A DNA stretch of 64,000 nt from Ferrimicrobium sp. (lineage in GTDB: Bacteria > Actinomycetota > Acidimicrobiia > Acidimicrobiales > Acidimicrobiaceae), in assembly GCF_027364955.1 (NCBI RefSeq), contig NZ_DAHXOI010000001.1, positions 332,995 through 396,994 of the forward strand. The letters are read 5' to 3'. Both the position numbers and the translations under genes were made by a program. Of the stretch, positions 1 through 8,069 are shown piece after piece (the stretch's first letter is position 1; every line of letters starts with the position of its first letter). The notes beneath the pieces were generated by a model. The model was not told where the DNA came from. It did no database searches and worked only from the letters and a program-made list of their open reading frames with translations.

Positions 1-552
1 CCGAGGATCGCTGAAGGCATCGTCAACGGAAACGGCAACCTCGTCAAGCGATTCGCTCCCAAGGTGGCGGCACACGTTCCTTTGAGCCCGTCGGTCCGTG
101 CGGCCATTCTTGCTGGTTTCGAGGGAGTTATCTCCAACCCGTTAGGAACGGCTCATGGCATCTTCCTGGGCTGGCCAGAGAGTAGCTACACCTTAGCTGG
201 CAAGACCGGCACCGCCTCGGTCCATGGAGAGGTTCCCAACGCCTGGTTTGTTGCCTTTGGTCCCGAACCGAACCCCAAATACGTGGTTGTCGTCGTGATC
301 AAGGAGGGCGGCTTCGGCGACACGGGCTCTGCGCCGGTCGTCCGTCAGATCTTTCAGTACTTGAAGGATCATCCGGTTGCAGCTCCGACCTATGGCCTCA
401 AGCACCTCGCCGCTGGCTCTACGGTTGCATTGAATGCACCCGTGCATCACCAGACAACAACGGCCAAATCGACGAGCAGTTCCAAGGCAGGAACGACTGG
501 CACGGGTACCTCCGGCACGGTGACGACGCCACCCAAGAAGAAGAACGGATAG
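1..552 (+). CDS. Penicillin-binding protein 2 type transpeptidase, C-terminal part (5' truncated by window)
   Basis: The frame is open from base 1, so this is the 3' end of a gene that starts outside the window. The translated part contains the KTGT box (third active-site motif of serine transpeptidases, nt 202-213) followed by the usual W-F-V-A strand and a 'yvVvVvikeGgfG' segment. This places it in the class B high-molecular-weight PBP family, which cross-links peptidoglycan in the periplasm. After the catalytic domain comes a low-complexity Thr/Ser/Gly tail ending in PPKKKNG, as in many actinobacterial PBP2 proteins. The PBP2 (mrdA, elongasome) assignment is likely, but the SxxK and SxN motifs lie outside the window, so a PBP3-like enzyme is not excluded. 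Confidence 0.85.
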   Translation, partial: PRIAEGIVNGNGNLVKRFAPKVAAHVPLSPSVRAAILAGFEGVISNPLGTAHGIFLGWPESSYTLAGKTGTASVHGEVPNAWFVAFGPEPNPKYVVVVVIKEGGFGDTGSAPVVRQIFQYLKDHPVAAPTYGLKHLAAGSTVALNAPVHHQTTTAKSTSSSKAGTTGTGTSGTVTTPPKKKNG

Positions 553-821
553 CCGCCTTCGATTGGGGTGTCGGCTTTCGATCGACGCCTCTGAGTGGGC
601 TACTACACTAGCGAGTGAGATGTTGCAGTACGTGCCCACTGAGTTGATTGTCACAGACCGACTATCGCTCCTCGACGGAGTTAGATGCCGCCGGGATAGG
701 GGCACTGCTCATTCTGCTTTAAATCATGCGTGCGTTACCGTGCGGCGTTGTTACTCCCGGCATCGTCCAACGTTTGATGGGTGCCGCAGTGCTCGCATGA
801 GTAATTTTGAAAGGTTTTTGA

Positions 822-2381
822 ATGGAAGAAACGAACCCGGTAGGGTCCGGTACCGATGGAGTGGCGAGCGAGAGTAAGCCAGCTCAGAGCCAACGTTCGA
901 CAGGTCGGCGCGCAAGTTCGCGAACTCGTCAGCCAGGGGATGCGACGGCGACCAACCCTCCGCGTCGAACCCAGTCGAGGCGGCGTCCCACGAAGGCTCA
1001 AGCGCCAGTCGAGATGGAGATCCAAGGTCAAGTAGCGGAGACAATTGACGCAGGAGCGAAGATCAAACGCCGGTTTGCTCAGCGGGCACCACGCGAGCGA
1101 CATGGACGTCCGGTCGGCCGGTATCAGATGGTGGTTCATGTCGCTGGAGATGTTACCCAGGTAGCTATCCTCGAGGGTCGAACCCTTATTCAACATTTTG
1201 TGTCTCGGGCCTCTGACTCGCAGTCCAATATCAGTGGGAATATCTATCTTGGGCGAGTGGCGAACGTGCTTCCTGGCATGGAGGCTGCCTTTGTTGACAT
1301 TGGTACCAATAAGAATGCGGTCCTCTATCGTGGTGACGTTCGTTATGATCGCGAAGATCTCGAATCATTCGATCGCAACGTCCGGATCGAGCAACTGCTG
1401 CGACCAAAGCAGGTGGTGATCTGTCAGGTCGTTAAGAATCCGATCGCTCAGAAAGGCGCGCGCCTGACCCAGGAGGTCTCGTTACCTGGACGGTTCGCCG
1501 TCCTGTTGCCAGGCGGCGGGAGTTTTGGGATCTCTAAACGGCTGCCTGATGATGAGCGTCGTCGTCTCCGTCGGATTCTCGATGATGTTGCTCCTGAGGG
1601 TTTTGGAGTCATCCTGCGCACGGCTGCTGAGGGATCCACGAAGGAAGAGCTCAAGCGCGATGTCGATAGTTTGATGGAGTCGTGGAGGAAGATCGAGGAG
1701 ATGACCAAATCGGCACATGCTCCCGCTCTTCTCTACCGTGAACCACCTTCGGCAGTACGGGTGATCCGAGAGGAGTTCAACCGGGAGTTCCGTGGGGTCA
1801 CTATCGATGACCTTGCCCTCTACCAGGAGATCGCTGGATATGTCGCAGCGATTTCTCCAGAGTTGGCTGATCGGGTTGAGTACTTTGACTCTGCCACGGA
1901 GAAGTTGGCGATTTTTGATCAATTTCATGTTCGGGAGCAGTTGCAGAAGGTTCTTGAACACAAGGTCTGGCTCCCCTCTGGTGGGTCGATTGTGATCGAC
2001 CGAACGGAGGCGTTGACGGTTATCGACGTGAATACCTCTCGCAACGTTGGTACCGTTTCGCTCGAGGAGACGATCCATAAGAACAACCTGGAAGCAGTGG
2101 AGGAGATTGCGCGTCAGCTGAGGCTTCGCGATATCGGTGGTATCATCGTCATCGACTTCGTTGATATGATCGAGGCCCAGAATCGAGAGGATGTCATGCG
2201 CGCTTTTCGTGCCGCACTTACCCGCGATAAGACCAAGACCCATGTGTATGAGATGTCGCAGTTGGGCCTGGTGCAGATGACTCGGCACCGCATCGCTGAA
2301 GGACTTGTTGAGGCGCTCTCGGAAGTCTGCCCCAGTTGTGGCGGAAGTGGCTACGTCATCGACCCGATGATCACCCAGTAG
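822..2381 (+). CDS. rng: Ribonuclease E/G family endoribonuclease
   Basis: This is a 519-residue RNase E/G protein that cleaves single-stranded RNA in rRNA processing and mRNA decay. The first ~100 residues are basic, Ser/Thr/Arg-rich and probably disordered. An S1-type RNA-binding segment follows (about residues 102-215, with 'NIYLGRVANVLPGMEAAFVDIG'-like sequence given here only in outline). The DNase I-like catalytic part carries the metal-binding aspartates in VIDVNTS and IIVIDFVDM. The CPSCGGSG zinc-link motif is near residue 503, and the protein ends soon after, so there is no long RNase E-type degradosome scaffold. It lies 19 nt upstream of rplU, the usual bacterial rne/rng-rplU-rpmA order. 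Confidence 0.95.
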   Translation: MEETNPVGSGTDGVASESKPAQSQRSTGRRASSRTRQPGDATATNPPRRTQSRRRPTKAQAPVEMEIQGQVAETIDAGAKIKRRFAQRAPRERHGRPVGRYQMVVHVAGDVTQVAILEGRTLIQHFVSRASDSQSNISGNIYLGRVANVLPGMEAAFVDIGTNKNAVLYRGDVRYDREDLESFDRNVRIEQLLRPKQVVICQVVKNPIAQKGARLTQEVSLPGRFAVLLPGGGSFGISKRLPDDERRRLRRILDDVAPEGFGVILRTAAEGSTKEELKRDVDSLMESWRKIEEMTKSAHAPALLYREPPSAVRVIREEFNREFRGVTIDDLALYQEIAGYVAAISPELADRVEYFDSATEKLAIFDQFHVREQLQKVLEHKVWLPSGGSIVIDRTEALTVIDVNTSRNVGTVSLEETIHKNNLEAVEEIARQLRLRDIGGIIVIDFVDMIEAQNREDVMRAFRAALTRDKTKTHVYEMSQLGLVQMTRHRIAEGLVEALSEVCPSCGGSGYVIDPMITQ

Positions 2382-2385
2382 GACG

Positions 2386-2391
2386 TATACT
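2386..2391 (+). promoter_or_regulatory. Putative -10 element (TATACT) for rplU, suggesting a leaderless transcript
   Basis: The 19-nt gap between the RNase stop and the rplU ATG contains TATACT ending 9 nt before the ATG. No Shine-Dalgarno sequence is visible between them. A transcript starting 6-9 nt after this hexamer would begin at or next to the ATG at 2401, so L21 mRNA may be leaderless. A clear -35 hexamer at the expected distance is not visible, so this remains a candidate. Confidence 0.4.
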
Positions 2392-2400
2392 AGTAGCGAT

Positions 2401-2712
2401 ATGTATGCAGTTGTTGATGTAGGCTCAAAGCAAGCCAAGGTTTTTGAGGGTCGGACGGTTCTCGTGGAGCGTCTTGACGTCCCCGCCGGAGATGAAGTCT
2501 CGCTGCGCCCAGTACTGTTCGTCGACGATGAGCGAGTGCTCGCTCGTGCCGATGAACTTGCCGGTGTATCGGTAGTCGGCGAGGTAGTCGAGGAGGTAAA
2601 GGGGACCAAGGTCATTGGTTTCCGTTACAAGTCCAAGGCGAACGAGCGTAAGCACTTTGGTCACCGCCAGAAGTACACTCGAGTGCGGATTACCTCGATC
2701 GTCGCCGAGTAG
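2401..2712 (+). CDS. rplU: 50S ribosomal protein L21
   Basis: This 103-residue protein has typical L21 length and features. It has the YAVVDVGSKQ start, a V-x-G-D-E-V strand, a V-V-G-E-V-V-E-E-V-K-G stretch, and the C-terminal signature around FRYKSKANERKHFGHRQKYTRVRI (residues about 78-98), which binds 23S rRNA. L21 sits on the 50S surface. It follows the RNase gene by 19 nt and precedes rpmA by 140 nt. The ATG at 2401 has no obvious ribosome binding site, unlike rpmA, which fits the possible leaderless promoter directly upstream. Confidence 0.97.
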   Translation: MYAVVDVGSKQAKVFEGRTVLVERLDVPAGDEVSLRPVLFVDDERVLARADELAGVSVVGEVVEEVKGTKVIGFRYKSKANERKHFGHRQKYTRVRITSIVAE

Positions 2713-2852
2713 CTCTCGCGGCTCGGTTGAGCGACTGCAGAGGAGTAATTGCTCTGAGGTGCTGTCGTGGCTCCGAAGTATGTCCAGTCGCCACTCTGCA
2801 CAGGTTCTGAGGTGAGCGACAAAGGCGTGAGTACAAAAAGAATGAGGAGATA

Positions 2853-3119
2853 ATGTCAAAGACTAAGGGTGGTGGTTCCACTAAGAACGGCCGTGACTCT
2901 AATGCCCAACGATTAGGGATCAAGGTCTACGGTGGTCAAACGGTGCAGGCAGGATCGATTCTTGTTCGCCAACGTGGTACGAAGTTTTACCCAGGTGACC
3001 ATGTAGGGCGTGGTAGCGATGATACCCTGTTTGCCAAGGAGTTTGGTCAAGTGGTGTATGGGCAGCATCGGGGTCGTAAGGTCGTCTCAGTGGTGCCGAT
3101 CGAGGATCCCCTCAACTAG
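2853..3119 (+). CDS. rpmA: 50S ribosomal protein L27
   Basis: This 88-residue protein carries the diagnostic L27 N-terminus [18 protein letters not shown] and the QRGTKFYPG motif. L27 reaches the peptidyl-transferase centre and helps position tRNA. The N-terminus begins MSKTKGGGS directly, so there is no Firmicutes-type cleaved extension. A ribosome binding site (GAGGAG) lies just upstream of the ATG. A 352-nt region containing a perfect hairpin separates it from obg, so obg-proBA may be transcribed partly independently. Confidence 0.97.
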   Translation: MSKTKGGGSTKNGRDSNAQRLGIKVYGGQTVQAGSILVRQRGTKFYPGDHVGRGSDDTLFAKEFGQVVYGQHRGRKVVSVVPIEDPLN

Positions 3120-3471
3120 CCGTTTTATGACCACGTCCTCGGCGGGCCGGATAGTTTCGAGTACGCAGTGTTTGTCGCGACTAAGAGCCCTGGGACATTA
3201 GGGGCGATGGCTCCAGCGCAACAGCGATGTGGCCAAGATAGACGCAGGCAAGCCGGGCTTGATGGAGTCGCTGGTGATAGATTCCCTACTGATGGAGTCA
3301 CTGGTGTCGAACCCAAGACGAAGACGGACAAATGTTTATTGGGTCTGGGATGCCGGTAGGGCAGCTCTTTTGGGTGAGCGCGAGCGGCACTGTTTGGGCC
3401 AACGATGGTGTGAGTGAATTCTAGAAGGCGGGGTCATGGACCCCGCCTTCATTGGTGTAAGCGAGGTGAGG
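3120..3471. other. Intergenic region between rpmA and obg (352 nt), no gene seen
   Basis: I find no convincing gene here. Two near-identical copies of TGATGGAGTC(G/A)CTGGTG (about 3259-3304) lie 36 bp apart, and a perfect inverted repeat occupies 3424-3450. Short open frames in this stretch lack ribosome binding sites and recognisable protein sequence. Confidence 0.6.
3424..3450 (+). terminator. Perfect 12-bp stem hairpin between rpmA and obg
   Basis: The arms GAAGGCGGGGTC (3424-3435) and GACCCCGCCTTC (3439-3450) are perfectly complementary around an ATG triloop. No T-tract follows, so it would be a U-less actinobacterial-type terminator or an attenuator rather than a canonical one. It lies 21 nt before the preferred obg start. 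It also argues against the in-frame ATG in its own loop (3436) being the obg start. Confidence 0.55.
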
Positions 3472-4752
3472 ATGGCGGAGTTCGTAGATGCTGCGCAGGT
3501 CCATGTCAAGGGGGGTAACGGAGGAGCTGGGGCTGTCTCATTCCGACGCGAGGCGCACGTGGATCGTGGCGGACCTGATGGTGGGGATGGTGGTAAGGGT
3601 GGCGATGTGATCCTGAAGGTCGACCCTCAGCTCGCGTCGTTAATTGTCTTTCGTGACCAGCCTTTCCGTCGCGCGGGCGATGGCGCTCACGGCCAAGGGA
3701 AAAAGATGCATGGTGCTGGTGGTCGTGATCAGGTGGTTGGGGTACCTCTCGGCACCGTAGTACGTGACTTCGATGGTACGCTCGTCGCCGACCTTGCTGA
3801 GACTGGGGCAGCATTTGTCATTGCCCGTGGTGGTCGAGGGGGTGCTGGTAATGCTCGATTCCTCTCCAACCGTCGGCGGGCTCCTGGCTTTGCTGAGCAG
3901 GGTGAGGTGGGTGAGGAGTTCTGGTTTAATCTCGAGCTCAAACTCAAAGCCGATGTCTGTTTGATTGGGGAGCCAAATGTGGGAAAGTCTTCGCTGATTG
4001 CCAACATTTCCCGTGCGCGTCCCAAGATTGCCGACTATGCCTTCACCACGCTCATCCCTAACCTCGGCGTCGTACGTCCCGCTGACGCAACAGAGTATAT
4101 CGTTGCTGACATCCCAGGGTTGATCGAGGGTGCGAGCGAGGGTCGCGGATTGGGGCATGCCTTTTTGCGGCATGTGGAACGGGCGGTGGCGCTGGCTCTT
4201 GTCGTCCCAGCCGATCTGGATGAGCGTGCGATGGAGGAGTGCGTTGCGCAATTGCTGCATGAACTTACCAATTATCTCGAATCCCTCGGTGACCGGCCTC
4301 GCGTGCTTGTTGGAACGCGACTCGATCTTGTCGATGATGAGGAGGAGGCACAACGACGGATGAGCCGTGTTGCTGAACAATTTTCTATGCCATTGGTCGG
4401 GGTTGTCTCCAATGTGGACCGACGTGGCATGGCGAGTGTGATCTATGGATTTGCCAAGGTGGTGGCCGATTCGAAGGCTGGCGGACCGGCGACGGTGGAG
4501 AGGATGGTCTATCGGCCCCGGCCGAACTTCGAGGTACGGGTGACGCGTACGGGAGATGCGGCCTTCATGGTGGACGGTAGGGATGCGCTCCATGCAGTTG
4601 GTCTGAGTGATCTCGGGCAGGCCGATGCACTTGCGATCGTTCATACGCGCTTGGAACGCATGGGAGTGTTTCGCATGTTGCGACGGTTGGGCTGCCGTGA
4701 AGGCGACCTTGTGAAGATAGGGAGTTTCGAGTTCACCTTCGAGGAGGACTGA
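3472..4752 (+). CDS. obg: GTPase Obg/CgtA
   Basis: This 426-residue Obg GTPase acts in 50S ribosome assembly and stress signalling. It shows the glycine-rich Obg fold at the N-terminus (FVDAAQVHVKGGNGGAGAVSFRREA), the G1 loop GEPNVGKSS (about residue 160), DIPGLIEGA (G3), and a C-terminal OCT domain (about residues 340-426). The start is placed at ATG 3472, giving the family's standard MAEFVD beginning with AGGTGAGG just upstream. An in-frame ATG at 3436 lies in the loop of a perfect hairpin and is unlikely. The stop overlaps the proB start (TGATG), which indicates translational coupling. The protein has unusual substitutions around the G4/G5 region (VGTRLDLV where NKxD is usual). Confidence 0.96.
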   Translation: MAEFVDAAQVHVKGGNGGAGAVSFRREAHVDRGGPDGGDGGKGGDVILKVDPQLASLIVFRDQPFRRAGDGAHGQGKKMHGAGGRDQVVGVPLGTVVRDFDGTLVADLAETGAAFVIARGGRGGAGNARFLSNRRRAPGFAEQGEVGEEFWFNLELKLKADVCLIGEPNVGKSSLIANISRARPKIADYAFTTLIPNLGVVRPADATEYIVADIPGLIEGASEGRGLGHAFLRHVERAVALALVVPADLDERAMEECVAQLLHELTNYLESLGDRPRVLVGTRLDLVDDEEEAQRRMSRVAEQFSMPLVGVVSNVDRRGMASVIYGFAKVVADSKAGGPATVERMVYRPRPNFEVRVTRTGDAAFMVDGRDALHAVGLSDLGQADALAIVHTRLERMGVFRMLRRLGCREGDLVKIGSFEFTFEED

Positions 4753-5807
4753 TGGGCATCGCTCGTCTGGTTGTGAAGGTCGGGACGACCTCTTTGACCT
4801 CGGATACAGGCGAGTTCCGCACCGAGGTTGCCGCCGGGTTAGTGCAGGGTATCGACGAGGTTCGTCGGAGCGGTGTCGAGGTCGTGCTGGTAGTCTCGGG
4901 TGCGATTGCACTCGGTGTACGGCGTCTGGGCATCGCTCGGCCATCGGAGGCGGCTGTCTTGCAGGCGATCAGTGCCGTCGGCCAAGTGGAGCTGCTCGCA
5001 CAACTGGCGCAACGCTTTCGAGCTTACGGGATGGAGATCGGCCAGATGTTGCTGGCTCCGCAGGATTTTGGTGATCGCCGTCAGTATCTGCACGCGCGAG
5101 CCACCCTAGAGGAGTTGCTGCGGATGCGTGTCGTGCCGGTGATCAACGAAAATGATGCCGTTGCGAATGAGGAGATCCGCTTTGGTGACAATGACCGGCT
5201 GGCAGCCCTGGTCTCTCACCTTGTCCATGCTGATCTGTTACTCCTGCTGACGGATCTGCCAGGCGTCTATGACGCCGATCCTCGGCGAGTGAGTGGGGCA
5301 CGCCTGATTGAACGTCTCGAGCTTGATGCCTTCGATACTGTGCACGCGCAGGGTTCGATCTCAGGGCGAGGAAGCGGTGGGATGTCGTCGAAGTTAGCTG
5401 CCGCCAATATCGCGGCTCGATCTGGCGTGGACTGTTTGATCGCGTCGGCGCAGACGGAAGGGGTCATCGTCGCCGCAGTACAGGCGCGTCCCGCTCCATC
5501 GACCTTGATCCCCTCCCTTGGAGTACGTGAGCCTGCTCGACGCCTCTGGATCGCGTACGCGACCGACCCAGAGGGTTCACTGGTTGTCGATGAGGGAGCG
5601 AGAGCGGCGCTCTGTTCGAGCTCAGCCTCGTTGTTGGCTGTGGGGATCCGCCAGGTGCACGGTCGCTTCATGGCGGGGGCAACGGTTGAGATCGAGACCG
5701 CAGCGGGTGGAGTGTTCGCTCGAGGAATTACGCGTTTAGATGCCTCCGCTATTGTGGGCACTCGTGGGGTCGTGGTCCATCGAGATGATCTTGCCATTCT
5801 TGTCTAA
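4752..5807 (+). CDS. proB: Glutamate 5-kinase
   Basis: ProB phosphorylates L-glutamate, the first step of proline synthesis. The 351 residues divide into an amino-acid-kinase domain (KVGTTSL near the start, VSGAIALG, NENDAVANEEIRFGDND around residue 135, TDLPGVYDADPR, and GSGGMSSKLAAA) and a C-terminal PUA domain (about residues 268-351). Its ATG overlaps the obg stop, so the two are translationally coupled, and proA follows 68 nt later. Length and both domains match the full-length bacterial enzyme. Confidence 0.96.
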   Translation: MGIARLVVKVGTTSLTSDTGEFRTEVAAGLVQGIDEVRRSGVEVVLVVSGAIALGVRRLGIARPSEAAVLQAISAVGQVELLAQLAQRFRAYGMEIGQMLLAPQDFGDRRQYLHARATLEELLRMRVVPVINENDAVANEEIRFGDNDRLAALVSHLVHADLLLLLTDLPGVYDADPRRVSGARLIERLELDAFDTVHAQGSISGRGSGGMSSKLAAANIAARSGVDCLIASAQTEGVIVAAVQARPAPSTLIPSLGVREPARRLWIAYATDPEGSLVVDEGARAALCSSSASLLAVGIRQVHGRFMAGATVEIETAAGGVFARGITRLDASAIVGTRGVVVHRDDLAILV

Positions 5808-5875
5808 AATTGTGATGCTGACGGTGTACGCTGGGGGGAATTGAAGGCCATTCTTCTCCCACAATATGAGGTGCC

Positions 5876-7207
5876 ATGAGACACGATGCCGTAACCCAAG
5901 ACAAGCCCACACAGGACAAGCCCACACAAGATAACCCCGTCAGCGAGGCAAATCACGAAGCCGTAACGGATCCTGATGGGCTCACGAGGATGGCCGAAGA
6001 GGCGAGGGTAGCCCAGCGTATTTTGGCCACGAGTTCGGGAGCGGTGCGGGTTCAGTTGCTAGAGGCTATCGCAGAGGTGCTCGAGGCTGATCGTGCGAAG
6101 ATCCTCACGGCGAATCGTCTCGATCTTGATGGTGCTCGAAACCTTACCACCGCCCAACGTGATCGCCTTACCCTCGACGAGTCCCGTGTCGGAGCGATGG
6201 TTGACTCCGTTCGGGCGATTAGCCGCCAACGCGACGTAGTGGGGGAGGTAGTTGAGGGTTGGGTGCTGGCCAATGGGCTCAGGGTGCGTAGGATCCGGGT
6301 GCCTCTTGGGGTCGTGGGGGTGATCTACGAGAACCGCCCCAATGTGACCTCCGATGCGAGCGCGCTGGCACTGTATGCGGGGAACGCAATTCTGTTGCGT
6401 GGCTCGTCGCAGGCTCGACACTCCAATCAAGCCATCGTTGCTGCAATAAGGCAAGCATTAGCCGAGATCGGTTTACCGGTACAGCTGGTGGGGTTGGCAG
6501 CCGAGACAAGTCGTGAAGGCGCCGTTGCTTTTATGCGACTCGGCACGGCGATGGATGTGCTCATCCCACGAGGTGGTCCAGAGCTGATCGCTACCGTACG
6601 AGCTCAGGCTACAGTGCCTACCATCATCGATGGCGATGGCAATTGCCATGTCTACGTGGACGAGGGTGCCGATCTCGCGATGGCGGTCACCATCATCGAG
6701 AACGCCAAGATGCAGCGCCCCGGTGTTTGCAACGCGATGGAGACGCTCCTGATCCATGCCAGCGTGGCCGAGTCATTGCTCGGTCGGCTGGACACGGCTC
6801 TGGCGCCGGTGGAGTTACGTGGTGATGCGCGTACCCTCCAGGCGTGTCGCCGTGCGGTAGCCGCAACCGAGGATGACTACGCTCGCGAGTTCTTGGATCT
6901 GATCTTGGCGGTGCGTGTGGTCGATAGCCTTGATGAGGCCATTGACCACATCCGCAAGTACAGTTCAGGTCATTCAGAGGCGATTATCACGTCCAACCTG
7001 GCCCATGCGCAACGGTTTGAGCGCGAGGTCGATGCCGCCAGCGTCTTGGTCAATGCCTCAACGCGGTTTGTTGACGGGGGTCAACTCGGCATGGGGGCCG
7101 AGATTGGCATCAGCACGCAGAAGCTTCACGCACGCGGTCCGATGGGCATCACGCAGCTGACGACGACAAAGATCGTCATAGAAGGAGAGGGTCAGATTCG
7201 TCACTAG
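5876..7207 (+). CDS. proA: Glutamate-5-semialdehyde dehydrogenase (gamma-glutamyl phosphate reductase)
   Basis: ProA reduces gamma-glutamyl phosphate with NADPH, the second proline step, directly after proB. It is an aldehyde-dehydrogenase-superfamily protein of 443 residues with GVIYENRPNVTSDA, LIPRGGPELI, and the catalytic cysteine in QRPGVCNAMETLL. An unusual feature is the first ~30 residues, which contain a TQDKP/TQDNP triplet repeat encoded by a 15-bp tandem repeat (about 5894-5938). The conserved domain only begins near LTRMAEEARVAQ. A start downstream of the repeat cannot be excluded, but no good alternative start is obvious. Confidence 0.95.
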   Translation: MRHDAVTQDKPTQDKPTQDNPVSEANHEAVTDPDGLTRMAEEARVAQRILATSSGAVRVQLLEAIAEVLEADRAKILTANRLDLDGARNLTTAQRDRLTLDESRVGAMVDSVRAISRQRDVVGEVVEGWVLANGLRVRRIRVPLGVVGVIYENRPNVTSDASALALYAGNAILLRGSSQARHSNQAIVAAIRQALAEIGLPVQLVGLAAETSREGAVAFMRLGTAMDVLIPRGGPELIATVRAQATVPTIIDGDGNCHVYVDEGADLAMAVTIIENAKMQRPGVCNAMETLLIHASVAESLLGRLDTALAPVELRGDARTLQACRRAVAATEDDYAREFLDLILAVRVVDSLDEAIDHIRKYSSGHSEAIITSNLAHAQRFEREVDAASVLVNASTRFVDGGQLGMGAEIGISTQKLHARGPMGITQLTTTKIVIEGEGQIRH

Positions 7208-7216
7208 CCTGGAGGG

Positions 7217-8068
7217 GTGTTGTACCTTCAGAGTCAAAAGGAGGTCTCGGACGCACTCGCTCAGGTGGGTTACCTGCCGAGTACCGAGATCGCCACCACC
7301 GTCTTTCTGGCGACTAAATTAGCCAAGCCTATATTGGTTGAAGGCCCGGCAGGCACTGGCAAAACTGAACTCGCCAAGGCACTGTCACGGGCGTTTTCGT
7401 TGGAGCTGATTCGCCTGCAGTGTTACGAGGGGCTCGACGAATCTCGAGCACTCTATGAATGGGACTATCGCAAGCAGTTGCTCGCGCTCCAGGCAAGAGC
7501 TGACCAAGAGGTGCAGTCGATCTTCTCACAGGAGTTCCTGTTGGAGCGGCCTCTGTTGGCCGCACTGCGGGGCGAGACGGAGAAGATTCTGCTGATCGAC
7601 GAGGTGGATCGGCTCGAAGTCGAGACAGAGGCCTTGCTGCTTGAGGTCCTCGCGGAGTTTCAGGTGACCGTGCCGGAGCTTGGCACGGTGGTCGCCACGT
7701 CAAAGCCGATCGTTGTCTTGACCTCCAACGGCATGCGAGAGCTCTCCGAGGCACTCAAGCGGCGGGCGCTCTATCTCTATCTCGATTATCCAAGCCAAGC
7801 CCGGGAGCTCGATATCGTACGTACCGCGATACCAGAGATCGAGGAGGAGCTAGCGGAGCGTCTGGTGGCCATCGTGGCCCGTCTCAGGTCGTTGGACCTC
7901 AAGAAGAGCCCGTCGATCGCCGAGACGCTCGATTGGGGCCGATCCTTGATGGCGCTCTCGGTGGATGCTCTCAATGATGATGTCCTGACCACCACGCTCC
8001 CCATTCTGTTGAAGAATCGTGCCGATATCGAGCGGGCGCTCAAGGAACTGTCGCCACGGGCCTCCTGA
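7217..8068 (+). CDS. MoxR/CoxD-family AAA+ ATPase
   Basis: This 283-residue AAA+ ATPase has a Walker A GPAGTGKT (about residue 42), Walker B ILLIDEVDRL and the sensor region SNGMRELSEALKRRALY. The sequence resembles CoxD-type MoxR proteins, which pair with VWA proteins to assemble or activate metal cofactors such as that of aerobic CO dehydrogenase. The next gene is exactly such a VWA protein, 1 nt downstream, so the pair is surely functional together. No CO dehydrogenase genes are in the window, so the client is unknown. The start is GTG 7217 or TTG 7220, both close behind GGAGG at 7211-7215. Confidence 0.88.
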   Translation: MLYLQSQKEVSDALAQVGYLPSTEIATTVFLATKLAKPILVEGPAGTGKTELAKALSRAFSLELIRLQCYEGLDESRALYEWDYRKQLLALQARADQEVQSIFSQEFLLERPLLAALRGETEKILLIDEVDRLEVETEALLLEVLAEFQVTVPELGTVVATSKPIVVLTSNGMRELSEALKRRALYLYLDYPSQARELDIVRTAIPEIEEELAERLVAIVARLRSLDLKKSPSIAETLDWGRSLMALSVDALNDDVLTTTLPILLKNRADIERALKELSPRAS

Positions 8069-8069
8069 C

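Noticed and set aside
1482..2615. 377-codon minus-strand frame opposite the RNase E/G and rplU genes
   Set aside because: It is antisense to well-conserved genes and shows no recognisable domain.
3640..4944. 434-codon open frame on the minus strand opposite obg and proB
   Set aside because: Its product looks like composition-driven sequence and overlaps two secure conserved genes completely.
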